A stretch of DNA of 55,655 nucleotides from Bacteroides sp. (GCA_014801585.1 JAAVDX010000018.1:169826-225480); one strand, 5' to 3'. Shown: positions 33,737 through 45,572, counted from the first letter of the stretch. The notes: generated by a model from the sequence alone, not told the origin. Program-made: numbers and translations.

Positions 33737-36328
33737 GCGGAAGACGAGTTCATCTCCCTTGCGGTCGATTACGATCGGATGAGTGTTATCAACCTTCTGA
33801 GCCAGAATATCTTTCGACAACTGGTTGAGCACCATTCTCTGAATAGTTCTCTTCACGGGACGCGCACCGAATTCAGGATCATATCCGTCCTCAGCGAGCA
33901 ACTCAAGAGCCGGTTTGGTGACCTCAAGTTTCACACCGTTAGATGCAAGCATCTTGCGCACGCTGTTGACCTGAATATCCACGATCTTCTGAATGTCATG
34001 CTTATCCAGCGGAGTAAACATCACGGTCTCATCGATACGGTTGAGGAACTCGGGACGGATAATCTGTTTCAGACGATCCATCACATCCTGCTTAGTCTTG
34101 GAGATAATCTCCTCCTTCTCATCCTCCTTCTTATCGGCAAATCCCTGGAAATTCTCACGGATGATTTCCGAACCCATGTTGGAGGTCATGATAATAATAG
34201 TGTTCTTGAAGTTGATGAAACGTCCCTTATTATCAGTCAGACGACCATCATCAAGCACCTGAAGAAGGATGTTGAACACGTCGGGATTAGCCTTCTCGAT
34301 CTCATCGAAGAGCACTACGCTGTAAGGTTTACGACGCACGGCTTCCGTCAGCTGGCCACCCTCGTCATAACCGACATATCCCGGAGGCGCTCCGACAAGA
34401 CGGCTGACGCTGTGTTTCTCCATATATTCCGACATATCGATACGAGTCATCATATCCTCATCATCGAACAGATACTCGGCCAATGCCTTGGCGAGCTCAG
34501 TCTTACCGACACCGGTGGTGCCGAGGAAGATAAACGAACCGATCGGACGACGCGGATCGTTAAGACCTGCACGCGAACGACGTACGGCATCAGAGACTGC
34601 ACGGATAGCATCATCCTGACCTACCACTCTCTTATGGAGTTCCTCCTCGAGATGGAGCAGTTTCTCCTTCTCACTCTGAGCCATCTTCTTAACCGGGATA
34701 CCGGTCCAGCGGCTAACGACCTCAGCGATATCCTCAGCGTCGACCTCCTCCTTAATCATAGCACCCTCACCCTGGAGTTCTACCAGTTTGGCTTGGGTCT
34801 CAGCGATTTCATCCTGTTTCTGCTTAATCTTGGAGTAACGGATTTCGGCCACTTTGGCATAATCACCCTCACGCTCAGCGCGATCAGCCTCGATATTGAG
34901 TTGCTCGATATCAATCTTAGCCTGCTGAATCTTATCGATCTCAGTCTTTTCAGCTTTCCATTTAGCCTTAAGCGCCTTCTCCTCATCGCGGATATTGGCA
35001 AGATCCTCATCGATCTGTTTCAGCTTGTAATCATCGCCTTCACGCTTGATGGCCTCTCTCTCAATCTCAAGCTGCTTGATTCTGCGGGCGGCATCGTCAA
35101 GAGCCTGCGGCATCGAATCCATCTCAAGGCGAAGCTTGGAAGCAGCCTCATCCACAAGGTCGATAGCCTTATCAGGAAGGAAACGATCAGTGATATAACG
35201 CACTGACAGCTGCACTGAAGCGATAATCGCCTCATCTTTGATACGCACCTTATGGTGGTTCTCATAACGCTCCTTAAGGCCACGCATGATAGAGATAGCC
35301 GACATCTCATCCGGTTCATCTACCATCACTTTCTGGAAACGACGTTCAAGCGCCTTATCCTTCTCGAAATATTTCTGATACTCATCAAGGGTTGTCGCAC
35401 CGATCGAACGCAACTCACCTCGAGCCAATGCAGGCTTCAGGATATTGGCAGCATCCATAGCGCCCTCGCCCTTACCGGCACCGACAAGAGTATGTATCTC
35501 ATCGATAAAGAGGATAATCTCACCATCGCTCTGAGTGACCTCATTGACGATAGCCTTCAGACGCTCCTCAAACTCACCTTTATATTTCGCACCGGCAACC
35601 AACGCACCCATATCCAGAGAGAAAATCTGCTTCGACTTAAGATTCTCCGGCACGTCGCCGCGCACGATACGCTGAGCAAGGCCCTCGGCAATAGCCGTCT
35701 TACCGGTACCCGGTTCGCCGACCAGCATCGGGTTATTCTTAGTGCGTCGGGAAAGAATCTGGAGCACTCTACGGATCTCCTCATCACGCCCGATGACCGG
35801 ATCAAGCTTACCCGAGCGGGCGCGATCATTGAGATTGATTGCATATTTAGAAAGAGCCTGATAAGACTCTTCGGCACTTTGGTCCTTAACTTTGTTGCCC
35901 TTTCTAAGGTCATTGATAGCAGCCTCGAGACCCTTTTCAGTGACTCCGGCATCCTTAAGAATCTGAGAAGCCTTACACTTCGTGCGAAGGATTCCCATAA
36001 GCATCGCCTCAACAGAGACGTATTCATCGCCCATTGACTTAGAAAAGTCAATAGCCTTCTGCATAGCATCGTTGGATTCGCGGCTCAAGAATACATCACC
36101 ACCGCTCACTTTCGGCAACGAAGCAATCTCCTTATCTACAGCCTGCACAACAGCCGGCAGGCTTGCGCCGAGTTTCTGAAAAATAAAATTCAGAATCGAC
36201 TCACTTTCAGAGATCATAGCCTTGAGAATATGCACCGGCTCAATCTGTTGCTGTCCCGCCGATCGGGTCAGATCTATGGCCTTCTGCACAATCTCCTGCG
36301 ATTTGATTGTGAAATTGTTGAAATTCAT
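33722..36328 (-). CDS. clpB: ClpB disaggregase chaperone
   Basis: 868 aa, full length. Double Clp-N domain (1-145), first AAA+ module with GEPGTGKT (204-211) and [13 protein letters not shown], a coiled-coil middle domain (about 400-530), and a second AAA+ module with GTTGVGKT and [10 protein letters not shown], ending in the sensor and C-terminal region. ClpB pulls proteins from aggregates together with DnaK. Large plus-strand open frames over this gene are antisense shadows. The stop codon region is tandemly duplicated downstream. Confidence 0.98.
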   Translation of the reverse strand: MNFNNFTIKSQEIVQKAIDLTRSAGQQQIEPVHILKAMISESESILNFIFQKLGASLPAVVQAVDKEIASLPKVSGGDVFLSRESNDAMQKAIDFSKSMGDEYVSVEAMLMGILRTKCKASQILKDAGVTEKGLEAAINDLRKGNKVKDQSAEESYQALSKYAINLNDRARSGKLDPVIGRDEEIRRVLQILSRRTKNNPMLVGEPGTGKTAIAEGLAQRIVRGDVPENLKSKQIFSLDMGALVAGAKYKGEFEERLKAIVNEVTQSDGEIILFIDEIHTLVGAGKGEGAMDAANILKPALARGELRSIGATTLDEYQKYFEKDKALERRFQKVMVDEPDEMSAISIMRGLKERYENHHKVRIKDEAIIASVQLSVRYITDRFLPDKAIDLVDEAASKLRLEMDSMPQALDDAARRIKQLEIEREAIKREGDDYKLKQIDEDLANIRDEEKALKAKWKAEKTEIDKIQQAKIDIEQLNIEADRAEREGDYAKVAEIRYSKIKQKQDEIAETQAKLVELQGEGAMIKEEVDAEDIAEVVSRWTGIPVKKMAQSEKEKLLHLEEELHKRVVGQDDAIRAVSDAVRRSRAGLNDPRRPIGSFIFLGTTGVGKTELAKALAEYLFDDEDMMTRIDMSEYMEKHSVSRLVGAPPGYVGYDEGGQLTEAVRRKPYSVVLFDEIEKANPDVFNILLQVLDDGRLTDNKGRFINFKNTIIIMTSNMGSEIIRENFQGFADKKEDEKEEIISKTKQDVMDRLKQIIRPEFLNRIDETVMFTPLDKHDIQKIVDIQVNSVRKMLASNGVKLEVTKPALELLAEDGYDPEFGARPVKRTIQRMVLNQLSKDILAQKVDNTHPIVIDRKGDELVFRNEKE

Positions 36329-36359
36329 AGTATTTATCGGTTTAGTTATTATATACAGC

Positions 36360-36401
36360 AGTAATATCTATCTTCACCGGAGTAATATCTATCACCACCG
36401 G
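36360..36401 (-). repeat. 21-bp tandem repeat upstream of clpB
   Basis: agtaatatctatcttcaccgg (36360-36380) is followed by a near copy (36381-36401) with two changes, 32 nt upstream of the clpB start. The rest of 36402-36594 shows no gene. Confidence 0.85.
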
Positions 36402-36594
36402 GGGATGCATTTTTACATCCGGTTTGCTTTATTAACAATTTTCAAGGCATATAGGTTTTAATCCGAAATTACAAAATTACATCTTCGGCTCAAAAGGCTT
36501 GTCCGGACTTCACTCAATTCTATATTTCAATAAAAATTCTTCTCATATACGGCAAATTTTTAGCCATAAAATAGCAGAATAAGAAAATATTTGT

Positions 36595-36602
36595 TATCTT
36601 TG
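36595..36602 (+). promoter_or_regulatory. -7 box upstream of the ROK kinase gene
   Basis: TATCTTTG fits TAnnTTTG; no clear TTTG at -33. Leader of about 140 nt to the ATG at 36752. Confidence 0.5.
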
Positions 36603-36751
36603 CAGATACATACGTAGCACGGCAGCGAATCTCATTCCTGTCATAATACGCATGAAAAACTCAATCAAGTCCTCATCCACTCCTCACCGACCCAAGATTA
36701 TAAAAAAATAACAATATATTTTACAGACCTGTAATTAAAAATTACTGAGAA

Positions 36752-37810
36752 ATGAGCAAACCGTATGTACTTGGCATCGACATAGGCGGCACCAACACCG
36801 TCTTCGGAATCGTCGACGCCCGCGGCCAGGTAGTGGCCAGCGACTCAATCAAGACCCGCAAGCACTCCAACTTCGACGATTATATCGCAGAACTTCACCA
36901 CGAAGTGACCCGTATGCTCCGTCTCAACGATGCTGAGGACAAGATACAGGGTATCGGCATCGGCGCACCGAACGCCAATTATTACACCGGCGAAATCCAG
37001 AACGCGCCCAACCTTCCCTGGGGCAATGGTATCCTCCCCATCGCAGAGAAAGTAAGCAAAGCCTTCGGAGGTATCCCTGTAGCGGTCACCAACGATGCCA
37101 ACGCAGCAGCACTCGGTGAAATGACCTACGGAGCAGCCCGTGGCATGAAGGATTTCATCATGATCACACTCGGCACGGGTGTAGGATCGGGTATCGTAGT
37201 CAACGGCCAGCTCGTCTACGGTCACGACGGCTTCGCCGGTGAACTCGGCCACGTAGTCATGAAGCGCAACAACGGCCGCATGTGCGGTTGTGGTCGCACA
37301 GGCTGTCTTGAGGCCTACTGTTCTGCTACCGGAGTAGCACGCACAGCTCGCGAATTCCTCGAAATCCGTACAGATCCGTCGCTCCTGCGCAACATCGACA
37401 TCGACGCCATCACATCCAAGGACGTTTACGATGCAGCTATTGCCGGCGATAAGCTCGCAAAGGAGATCTTCGAATACACAGGCAAAATCCTCGGTGAGGC
37501 ACTTGCCGACATGGTAGCCTTCTCCAGCCCGCAGGCAATTATCCTCTTCGGCGGTCTCGCCAAGAGCGGCGAACTTCTCATGCGTCCGCTCCGCGAAACA
37601 TTCGAGGCATCCCTCTTCCCCATCTTCAAGGGTAAGACAAAGATCATCCTCTCCGAGCTCAAAGAGAGCGATGCAGCCGTACTCGGTGCTTCCGCACTCG
37701 GTTGGGAAGCAAAGTTCCGTTATGAAGTGCCCAGCGTATCATTCGCAACTCAGACTCCTACAGTAAGCGTACCCGCCTCCGGGGCAGCTACTCCCAAAGA
37801 TGAAGCCTAA
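36752..37810 (+). CDS. ROK-family glucokinase
   Basis: 352 aa. LGIDIGGTNTVFGIVD is the phosphate-binding motif, NDANAAALGE the catalytic Asp region, and GELGHVVMKRNNGRMCGCGRTGCLEAYCS the ROK zinc-binding signature with its cysteines intact. Likely phosphorylates glucose or another hexose with ATP. The C-terminal 30 residues are a Ser/Thr/Pro tail not needed for the fold. A strong terminator follows. Confidence 0.93.
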   Translation: MSKPYVLGIDIGGTNTVFGIVDARGQVVASDSIKTRKHSNFDDYIAELHHEVTRMLRLNDAEDKIQGIGIGAPNANYYTGEIQNAPNLPWGNGILPIAEKVSKAFGGIPVAVTNDANAAALGEMTYGAARGMKDFIMITLGTGVGSGIVVNGQLVYGHDGFAGELGHVVMKRNNGRMCGCGRTGCLEAYCSATGVARTAREFLEIRTDPSLLRNIDIDAITSKDVYDAAIAGDKLAKEIFEYTGKILGEALADMVAFSSPQAIILFGGLAKSGELLMRPLRETFEASLFPIFKGKTKIILSELKESDAAVLGASALGWEAKFRYEVPSVSFATQTPTVSVPASGAATPKDEA

Positions 37811-37838
37811 AGATATTAAAACTACTTCATGATAAGAG

Positions 37839-37869
37839 ATCCCGCGCCATTAAAGCGCGGGATTTTTTT
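37839..37869 (+). terminator. Rho-independent terminator of the ROK kinase gene
   Basis: Stem atcccgcgc (37839-37847) with gcgcgggat (37855-37863), 7-nt loop, followed by a run of T. Confidence 0.9.
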
Positions 37870-37968
37870 ATCAATTACATTACAGTTGTTGAGACTTGTT
37901 TCCCGCACATTCAGGTATGTGCATTCGGCAGGAGTTAACACGAACAGGGCGACTCTACTGAATCTACC

Positions 37969-40900
37969 CTATCGTGCTAAAGAAACGTTGACGCTGACTC
38001 CATAGTTGGAGTTAGTGGTAGGATAAGCTGTATTGCTGACGAGCGGGGTGTTGACCTGATGATCAAAGAAAGCATTCAGCGTGATACGCTTGCTCAGAAT
38101 GTAACTTGCCATGAAATTGATCGAGAAGGTGCGCGTGCCCTGAGTAGCCTGCGTATAAGCCGTCTCAATGCGTCGGATCAGACTGGAGTTGTTGGCATAC
38201 GACAGGTCGAGATTCAGCGACAGATCATTGCTGACATTGCCCTGCCGACTGCCCATCTTCAGAATCTTATTGAAGTTGGCAATCTTATATCCTGCACCTA
38301 TAGTCAGCTGCTGCGAGGTGGTCTCCACAACCTGCCCTGCGGAAGAGTTAAGATTCAACGTTCGGGAATCCTTATATTCCGCATTTACCGTGAGATCGTT
38401 CTGGAAAGTCATTTTCACTCCGACAAGCGGTGCGAATTTCTCCGTGATAGCCACGCTGGAAATATTATATGGCGACGACGGAACCGGCTGATTCGTCTGT
38501 GCATCAAGCGTGAAACCGAAATCACCGCTTACCCCCTGCCAATCGAGATATGAGTCGTAAGAACCGATCTGATAAGTACACTGATACGCATGGCTCACAG
38601 TGAATGACTTGAAAATCTTCTTCATATTTCCCATCTGGATAAAACCGTCGTAGGTCACCTTCCAGTTGGGCAACATCGCAGAGAGACCCGGGAAGAGATC
38701 AAGACCGACTTTGGAGGGGCTTCCGCCACTATATGCCGCCAGAAACGCCGGGATAAGCACGTCGGAACTTGTCGGACTTACGCTTCCCACCTCGGGATTA
38801 TAGACCGAACCACCGAGAGGATTACCCTCCATAAATCCGGTCTTGGGATATTCCATGCCGCGATAACGCGCCTCGTAACGCGAGGCGATCTGCGGGATAT
38901 ATTCGAGGAAACGAGTGAATGCCTGCGAAGCATACCCATCCTCGGCTTTCGACCCGCGCATGGCGGTAAGGATAGCTACGTGAGTACGCGTATAAGAACC
39001 GGTTCGGGTCGTAGGCATACCGTCATACATAAACTGCACCTGACGAGTCCTCGAATCCGTAAGATTCGACGTCAGCGTAATCTTCAAACCGCGGATAGGT
39101 TCGAGAGAAAGTTCGAAGTTATATTCCTTGGTCTGATTCCATATCGCGGGCGACACCTGATTGTTATCCGTCAGAAGCCAGTTGCGGTCGAGAGCCTTAT
39201 TGACGTAAGATTCGTCATAGAAACCGAACGCAAAGTCAAGACCCGGCGTCATCGGGCCGTAAGCCGTAGACTGACCGAAGATATCGCCGATATTAGGCGC
39301 AAACTGCGGAAGATTGAGCGAATGGACATTGCGGAATCTGAAGCTTGCAGAGCGCGGCATCATCAGGAAGCGCAGAGTATGCTGAGCAATCTCATCCGCA
39401 ATCTTCTTACCGGAATTATCTTTCACGTCTTCCGTCACTGTCACCTTAATATTCGTCTTACCCTTCGACAAAATCTCAACCTTATTCTCATCTACGACGC
39501 GCGTCTTAAGCGTAATCGGTTTGCCGTTGGCCATAGCCTTAAACTTCACCTTCTTCGTCTTCAGATTATGCTCAATCATAGTGGTCGTATCCATCGACAG
39601 AGTATAAGCCTTCTCAAACTTCTTCACTTTAGGAGTCTTCATCGAAGAATTACGCTTATTATTGTTGCGATTCGAAGATGAAGCAAAACGCTTATTGATA
39701 CTCTGCAGATACTTCGACTTATTGAAAAGGGTCTCGAAATTGAGTCGGGCGTCGCCGTTCCACGTCGTCTGGTTCTGTATTGAATTACCAAGATATACAC
39801 CATCGATTGTCGAACCCTTATCCCACTGGTAGCTCGAAGTGTAGGTCATCGAACCGCTCAGATAGTCGAGGAACGCAATCTTATTGAAGGGTGCGCGATA
39901 CGTACCGGTAAACGTCTGATTATAATTCCAAGGCGTGCCCAGACCGCGGATGGAACTCAACACCGTATCCTTCCAATCGCGATACTTATCCGGGAAGAGA
40001 CGCTTGTTGACGGCCCCGACAGTCTCTTCGATGCGTGCCGTAGTGTTGGAGCTGAAACTGAGATTAAGACTCTGAATCAGATTCCAGGTCAGGGACAATT
40101 GACGATTCCAATAGAAATTCTTGCTCACCTGCACCGGCAACTGAAAGTCAACATCAATCTCACTGCGCGTCTGCTCCTCATAATAATATCGCGACATCGA
40201 AGTGAGGAACGTGAGATTATTGAAGAGCCAATTGATCTGCCAGTCGCGAAGGAACTTCGCATTCTTACCCTTACCCTTCACCCAGCCGAACGGCTTCAGA
40301 GGCTTGATCATCGGAGAATAAGAGTATTGCAGCGAACCGCGATAATCGTTAGTATATCGATACTCCGTAGTAGGATCGAAATTCTTCTGCTTATTGAAAG
40401 AGAAAGCCAGAGTGAAATTGGAGGGATCCCACGGCATCGGAGTTTTCGACGTCACGTTGAAACGGAAGTTAGATAGCGAGAAGCTCTCGGTGATATTCTT
40501 AGTGACGGCATAATTCTTAATCGAGTCGCGCTCCTGCTTCGTAGCGGCTGCGTCAAGCGCATCCTTAAGCAGGATATCCTGATCAAGAGGATTATACTTC
40601 GGAGTAGTAGTCTCCTGCGATTTTGAATAATAGATGGGGGCAGCGAGTTTGGCCTTCTCCGGAAGCAGCTTACCGAGATCGCCCTGCACGGCCACATTAT
40701 ACTGCTGATAATCCTCCATGCGACGCGACGCCAGACCCTGATCGACACCGCCGAAACCGTCGGTCTCCTTATGGAATGAGAAATTGACATTGGCAAGATC
40801 GGACACGGCCAAGTTGGCATTGACCTTAGCGGCCCAACCGCCATCCTCATTGAAATCGGTCACCTTCATCTCATTGAGCCATACGATACCATCCTTTGTG

Positions 40901-43900
40901 GTGGAAGAAAGGTTGCGCACGCCGATAAGCATCACTCTCACATCGGAGAGGGAAGGATTACCCAGCACGGCCACTCTGTTATGGGCATTGTTGGGATCGC
41001 GACCGGTAAAGAGCACACCATACCCTACCCCTTCCGCACCGGCCGAACGGTCATGGTTGCGCTGCGTCTTAAGATCTGTCAGCACGCTGAGATCGATATC
41101 AAGACGGTTGGCCGAAGGCCATACCTTCGAGCGGTCGGCACTGTTGAAGTTATTGTAACGGCCGGGAGGAGTGACATCGAGTGGCACCTCATACTCATAA
41201 TAATTATTCTTGACGTCAGAACCCAGACGGATGAATACGGCAAGGTCGCCATCTTTAAGGTTGGTGGCATCATTGATAAGAGCCTCCGAGTGAACCCACA
41301 TCTGCAGACGCTTGTAGACGCGCAGATCGAGCTGAGTATTCTTATAGATGCCGCGCGCATCGCCGGGCTGCAGCCCGGTAAGTTTCATCTGTAGCGACTG
41401 CTCATTCAACTGAGTAGCCTGCGACTGACCGGGATCCTGAATACGGTCGACGCCCGGAGGGAGCACATAGTTGACCGGTTCGCGACCGGCATTCTCCTCA
41501 ATATTGACAACCGACATATCCAGATCGCCCTCGGCCGGCGCATCGTTGCGGCTGTTGAGGTTAAACTGATAGTCGCGCCATTCACCGCGCACAAGTTCGA
41601 GCGTAGCAAAACGAAGATGAGTCACTTCGCGGAAACCGGTCATGAAGATACGGGCGAAACGTATAGTAGAGAAGTCATTGATTCCGCCGACAACCTTATC
41701 GGGAGATGCCAAAGGAATCTTAAACTGATACCACGTCACCTCCTGCTCGCCGGCACGGGTATTCACCCAAGAAGTCTGCTTATCGGCGATATAGTTCTTG
41801 CCTACTTCCAGATCTTCCGGACGAATCGACACCTTATACTGGAAATAGCGTTCATACTCATTAAGGGTGTTATCCTGATTTATATCCTCAACATCGGGCA
41901 CAGTGCGCGCCGACTGATACTGAGGATTACTGCTTTGATCGGGCGAAAGAGAGTTACCCTCCACCCCGTTATAACGCTTATAGCGCTCAAGGATAGAGGC
42001 GCGAGTAGCGTCGTAATAGTCAGAGCGGAAGAAATGATAGTTATCACCTGCCGGGTCGTTGAAAGCCGACCATGGAATCTCCTGCAGCTCAGCGATCTTA
42101 TCAGGAGAAAGTTTGGTGCGGAGCTTATCGAGATAATCCTTATAGGAAGAGAAATTGAATTCATCATCATTAGGCAGCCCGTCAAGACCGACATCCTGTC
42201 GGGGACGCGCATCAGCGGCATTCTCGAATGCATAGGTCAGCGAAGTCTGGCGGCTGACACGACCCCAGTTGGTCTCGGTCATAAACTGATCGTCACCGTC
42301 GATGGGGATACCATTCTCATAGCTCTTCATACCATCCTTCAAGATATCCTCCGAGATTTCGCCGAAGTTGAAATAGAGATCACCACCGTCGCGATTCGGA
42401 TTCTCATCGTCGAGGAAAGGATCCATCATCCAGAACTGGATATACTCCACATTGGAATTCTCAAAGTTGGTGTTGTCCATCTTCCTCATGATGCCACCCC
42501 AGCGACGCTCGGGATTCAGCAGATTGCCGTCGGCATCGATATTGTCGGCATCAAGGTTGTAGGGACCGCGCTCCCGGGGATAGAAACTGAGGTTGAGACA
42601 CTGCACAAGATTCTGCTCACCGTAGACTATCTCGCGGTTGGGGAAAATCTCCGTCACTTTCACCTCACGCACATAGGGATTAGAGAGTTGCTTGAGATCA
42701 TTCTTAAGATATCCGGGGATAGAATTGGAATTCTTCTGCGTAAACAGCCGGTCGACATAATACCACGCAAGCAAAGCGCGATTCTTACCATAATCGACAT
42801 TATTAGAAAGAGCCGCCTCCGGGAAAAGCGCGTCGGCGCCCGAATCGTAAGGAGTAGGAGCCAAAAACCATGAATAGGGCGAACGAAGATCCACACCCGT
42901 CTGAGTAGATTCGAAATCATCGATAAACGACGAACCCTTATTCGACCCACTCTTCTGCTTATGAGGAATGAGTTGGGCAAACTCAGCATTGAGTTTGAAA
43001 GAGGAGGCCGACTTCGCATTAATCGTAGGCACCTTATTAATAAGGTTGGTAAGCCACATGAAATCCTTATTGTAGGAAAGGTTAAGCCCCCACATAGTGT
43101 TATTGATGACCTCATCGCCGAGATTTACCTTCTCCGTGAGCGCCTTCTCCGAGAAATGGAGCAACGTACCGCCGAGGGTGAAATCTTTCGAGAAACGATA
43201 CTGCGCGTCGAGACCCATAAGCGTCTTGCGCTGCATCGAAAACATAGACTGGTTTTCGAGAGTGACGCTGACATTAGTGCCCGAGTCGATGATACTCTGA
43301 TTTGTGATCGTCACAATACCCATCGAATAGTCGACGGTATAATCGGTATTCTCCTGCAGCGTGGCACCACCGGCCGTCACTACGACCGAACCGCGAGGCA
43401 CATTCATAGCGTTCAAGCGGATCTGCGCACCGTTGGAAGCCTGATATTCACCGACAAGAGAGAACTTATTCTTATCCGCAAACTGCTTGGCCACTACGAG
43501 AGTAGAGTCATAGAGTTCATGAAAGACGTAAGGTGCGGCCAAAGCCTCATTGCCGATCTTCCGCGCCAGATGATTACCAAACGGTTCGGCTACCGGGAAG
43601 ATAATTCGCCCGTTGGTGGACTGCACGGTATAACCCTCCACATAGTCGAAGAACCCGTCGGGATTCGATTCCTGATTAGAATCGATACGGTCGAGATTCA
43701 TCACCTGCAACAGAGGAATATTGGATATATTTCCGATCGGGAGATATGTAATCTCCGTACCCGTCGTGTCCGACAGATACTTGATATTCATTTTAAAATT
43801 CTTCTGCTGCAGTTGATACGCTCCGAGATTATAGACATTCTTCATCATCAGTTTCCACATAGGAAGCTGAGTGGAGATAGTCGTGGCGCGGAGCATCTTC

Positions 43901-45474
43901 AGATATAGCGATTGGTCGGTCTGAGTGACGTCGCTTGAGAACTCACCGACCTGATACACCTTACCATTGTAGGTATATTCATACGCCACGGCCAACACCT
44001 CATCGGAATTGAGGGCCTGCTTCAGCGAGATATAACCGAGCTGAGAATTGAGCGTATATTCATTGGATTTCAACAAACGCGCACTCTCCACCTTCTCGAA
44101 ATCCCGGCCACCGGTAATTCCGTAAGCCTGCAGAGGTTCAAGAGTCTGAGTCACGCTGTTGATATTACGAGCACCGGGATAATCCGTCTTGATTACGTCA
44201 AGAAGATTATTGGAAGAGTTGGTAGGGATGGCCAACGAATGATTCGGCACCCAATAATTGCTGGCCATACGGGAATTTTCTCCAAGATCGGTAAAACCTA
44301 CGAAGTTACGGCTCTCCTGATAATTGGAATTTTTATTTGTCACCCAGACTTCGATGCGAGTAATGCTGATACCCGAACTTACCAGAGGGAGCCGGGCAGC
44401 AAAAGAGTCGTAATTATCGAAGAAATACTGAGCGAGGAAAAAATGGCGGTTGGCATCATACTCATCCGCACGAAGAGAGAATTTCGTAGACTGCACACCA
44501 CCCTGCGTGTTGATGGTCTTCGACTCGGAATTCTGCTGCGAAAGCAAACCGGTGACGGTAAGTTTACCGAACTGCAGTTTGGCCTTCGCGCCGAAAAGGG
44601 CCGTACCACCACGTATAAGCGACGAACCGGTGGACATTGATACATTACCGGCCTCGATCGTCTTTACAATCTCATCCTCCTTACCTTCGTAGGCAAGTTT
44701 AAGATTCTTAGAGTCGAAGTCGAAGGTAGCATCGGTATTATAAGTCATGTTAAACTTCAGCTTATCGCCAACCGAAGCACCGATAGTAGCCTGAATTTTC
44801 TGATCGAAATCGAAATAAGTCTTACGACGCGACTTCATCGAGAGAGCCGGATTATCAGTCTTGTTGCTCTTGATGCCCATCGACAACTGAATAGAGCCCT
44901 GCGTAGTAAGTCTGACACCGCCCGGACCGAAGATCTTCTCCAGCGGACCGAGAGCGAAATTCATGTCGAGAATATTGAAAGGCTGCTTTTCCGACTCAGC
45001 CTGAGCCACCGAGTTACGCTCTTGGAAATAACCGAACATCTCCTTACGGTTGAGCGCGGCATTATACTCCTCGGGCGTCATCATATATGGAGTGATGATA
45101 TCATTCTCACCGAGCCGGGTATGAATGACATACATTCCGCTGAGGGGATCAAACTCCGCCTGCGTAGAGATATTCTTCGGGTCGGAAAGATCGGCAGCAT
45201 ACTCCTGTCCGAGATAATCGGCATAACCACGGGGAAGAGTCGGACTGACGGGGGACGGAAGAATAATGCTATCCGGGATATTGGTAGAGCCAAGATTACC
45301 CTTATCCACTCTCAGAGCCTGCCCCTGAGCCGGAGGGGGCGGCGGAGGCGTAAGATCCGACTTCTTATACTGGCCGAGCGAAGCGACAGACACGACACCG
45401 GCCGTCAGCAATCCGAAGATAGCCGCCGGCTTCACTAATTTCCGCAAAAGATACTTTCGTCTGTTAGATGTCAT
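37969..45474 (-). CDS. sprA: SprA, outer-membrane translocon of type IX secretion
   Basis: 2501 aa, as expected for SprA (about 2400-2500). The N-terminus MTSNRRKYLLRKLVKPAAIFG has a signal-like hydrophobic segment, then a Pro-rich stretch (TPPPPPPAQGQ). The body is a long beta-barrel protein with repeated strands (LSLNLDLSY, FSINFMASYIL). The end VNVSLAR fits a terminal barrel strand. SprA is the 36-strand channel through which cargo with C-terminal sorting domains crosses the outer membrane. It follows ruvA by 98 nt, a neighbourhood common in Bacteroidetes. Many antisense frames over it are shadows. Confidence 0.97.
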   Translation of the reverse strand: MTSNRRKYLLRKLVKPAAIFGLLTAGVVSVASLGQYKKSDLTPPPPPPAQGQALRVDKGNLGSTNIPDSIILPSPVSPTLPRGYADYLGQEYAADLSDPKNISTQAEFDPLSGMYVIHTRLGENDIITPYMMTPEEYNAALNRKEMFGYFQERNSVAQAESEKQPFNILDMNFALGPLEKIFGPGGVRLTTQGSIQLSMGIKSNKTDNPALSMKSRRKTYFDFDQKIQATIGASVGDKLKFNMTYNTDATFDFDSKNLKLAYEGKEDEIVKTIEAGNVSMSTGSSLIRGGTALFGAKAKLQFGKLTVTGLLSQQNSESKTINTQGGVQSTKFSLRADEYDANRHFFLAQYFFDNYDSFAARLPLVSSGISITRIEVWVTNKNSNYQESRNFVGFTDLGENSRMASNYWVPNHSLAIPTNSSNNLLDVIKTDYPGARNINSVTQTLEPLQAYGITGGRDFEKVESARLLKSNEYTLNSQLGYISLKQALNSDEVLAVAYEYTYNGKVYQVGEFSSDVTQTDQSLYLKMLRATTISTQLPMWKLMMKNVYNLGAYQLQQKNFKMNIKYLSDTTGTEITYLPIGNISNIPLLQVMNLDRIDSNQESNPDGFFDYVEGYTVQSTNGRIIFPVAEPFGNHLARKIGNEALAAPYVFHELYDSTLVVAKQFADKNKFSLVGEYQASNGAQIRLNAMNVPRGSVVVTAGGATLQENTDYTVDYSMGIVTITNQSIIDSGTNVSVTLENQSMFSMQRKTLMGLDAQYRFSKDFTLGGTLLHFSEKALTEKVNLGDEVINNTMWGLNLSYNKDFMWLTNLINKVPTINAKSASSFKLNAEFAQLIPHKQKSGSNKGSSFIDDFESTQTGVDLRSPYSWFLAPTPYDSGADALFPEAALSNNVDYGKNRALLAWYYVDRLFTQKNSNSIPGYLKNDLKQLSNPYVREVKVTEIFPNREIVYGEQNLVQCLNLSFYPRERGPYNLDADNIDADGNLLNPERRWGGIMRKMDNTNFENSNVEYIQFWMMDPFLDDENPNRDGGDLYFNFGEISEDILKDGMKSYENGIPIDGDDQFMTETNWGRVSRQTSLTYAFENAADARPRQDVGLDGLPNDDEFNFSSYKDYLDKLRTKLSPDKIAELQEIPWSAFNDPAGDNYHFFRSDYYDATRASILERYKRYNGVEGNSLSPDQSSNPQYQSARTVPDVEDINQDNTLNEYERYFQYKVSIRPEDLEVGKNYIADKQTSWVNTRAGEQEVTWYQFKIPLASPDKVVGGINDFSTIRFARIFMTGFREVTHLRFATLELVRGEWRDYQFNLNSRNDAPAEGDLDMSVVNIEENAGREPVNYVLPPGVDRIQDPGQSQATQLNEQSLQMKLTGLQPGDARGIYKNTQLDLRVYKRLQMWVHSEALINDATNLKDGDLAVFIRLGSDVKNNYYEYEVPLDVTPPGRYNNFNSADRSKVWPSANRLDIDLSVLTDLKTQRNHDRSAGAEGVGYGVLFTGRDPNNAHNRVAVLGNPSLSDVRVMLIGVRNLSSTTKDGIVWLNEMKVTDFNEDGGWAAKVNANLAVSDLANVNFSFHKETDGFGGVDQGLASRRMEDYQQYNVAVQGDLGKLLPEKAKLAAPIYYSKSQETTTPKYNPLDQDILLKDALDAAATKQERDSIKNYAVTKNITESFSLSNFRFNVTSKTPMPWDPSNFTLAFSFNKQKNFDPTTEYRYTNDYRGSLQYSYSPMIKPLKPFGWVKGKGKNAKFLRDWQINWLFNNLTFLTSMSRYYYEEQTRSEIDVDFQLPVQVSKNFYWNRQLSLTWNLIQSLNLSFSSNTTARIEETVGAVNKRLFPDKYRDWKDTVLSSIRGLGTPWNYNQTFTGTYRAPFNKIAFLDYLSGSMTYTSSYQWDKGSTIDGVYLGNSIQNQTTWNGDARLNFETLFNKSKYLQSINKRFASSSNRNNNKRNSSMKTPKVKKFEKAYTLSMDTTTMIEHNLKTKKVKFKAMANGKPITLKTRVVDENKVEILSKGKTNIKVTVTEDVKDNSGKKIADEIAQHTLRFLMMPRSASFRFRNVHSLNLPQFAPNIGDIFGQSTAYGPMTPGLDFAFGFYDESYVNKALDRNWLLTDNNQVSPAIWNQTKEYNFELSLEPIRGLKITLTSNLTDSRTRQVQFMYDGMPTTRTGSYTRTHVAILTAMRGSKAEDGYASQAFTRFLEYIPQIASRYEARYRGMEYPKTGFMEGNPLGGSVYNPEVGSVSPTSSDVLIPAFLAAYSGGSPSKVGLDLFPGLSAMLPNWKVTYDGFIQMGNMKKIFKSFTVSHAYQCTYQIGSYDSYLDWQGVSGDFGFTLDAQTNQPVPSSPYNISSVAITEKFAPLVGVKMTFQNDLTVNAEYKDSRTLNLNSSAGQVVETTSQQLTIGAGYKIANFNKILKMGSRQGNVSNDLSLNLDLSYANNSSLIRRIETAYTQATQGTRTFSINFMASYILSKRITLNAFFDHQVNTPLVSNTAYPTTNSNYGVSVNVSLAR

Positions 45475-45572
45475 TTCGGTCAGTTAAATCCTACCATTCC
45501 TCTCCTCTTCAGCCGGATGATAAGCCGAGACCCTCGGGGCGCAATTACCGATGCCTGTTGGAGGGAGACTCC

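Noticed and set aside
33704-36037. Long plus-strand ORFs (500 and 261 aa) opposite clpB
   Set aside because: Antisense shadows of a full-length ClpB; no signal of independent coding.
38059-45438. Many plus-strand ORFs up to 418 aa opposite sprA
   Set aside because: Low-complexity antisense frames produced by the codon bias of sprA.
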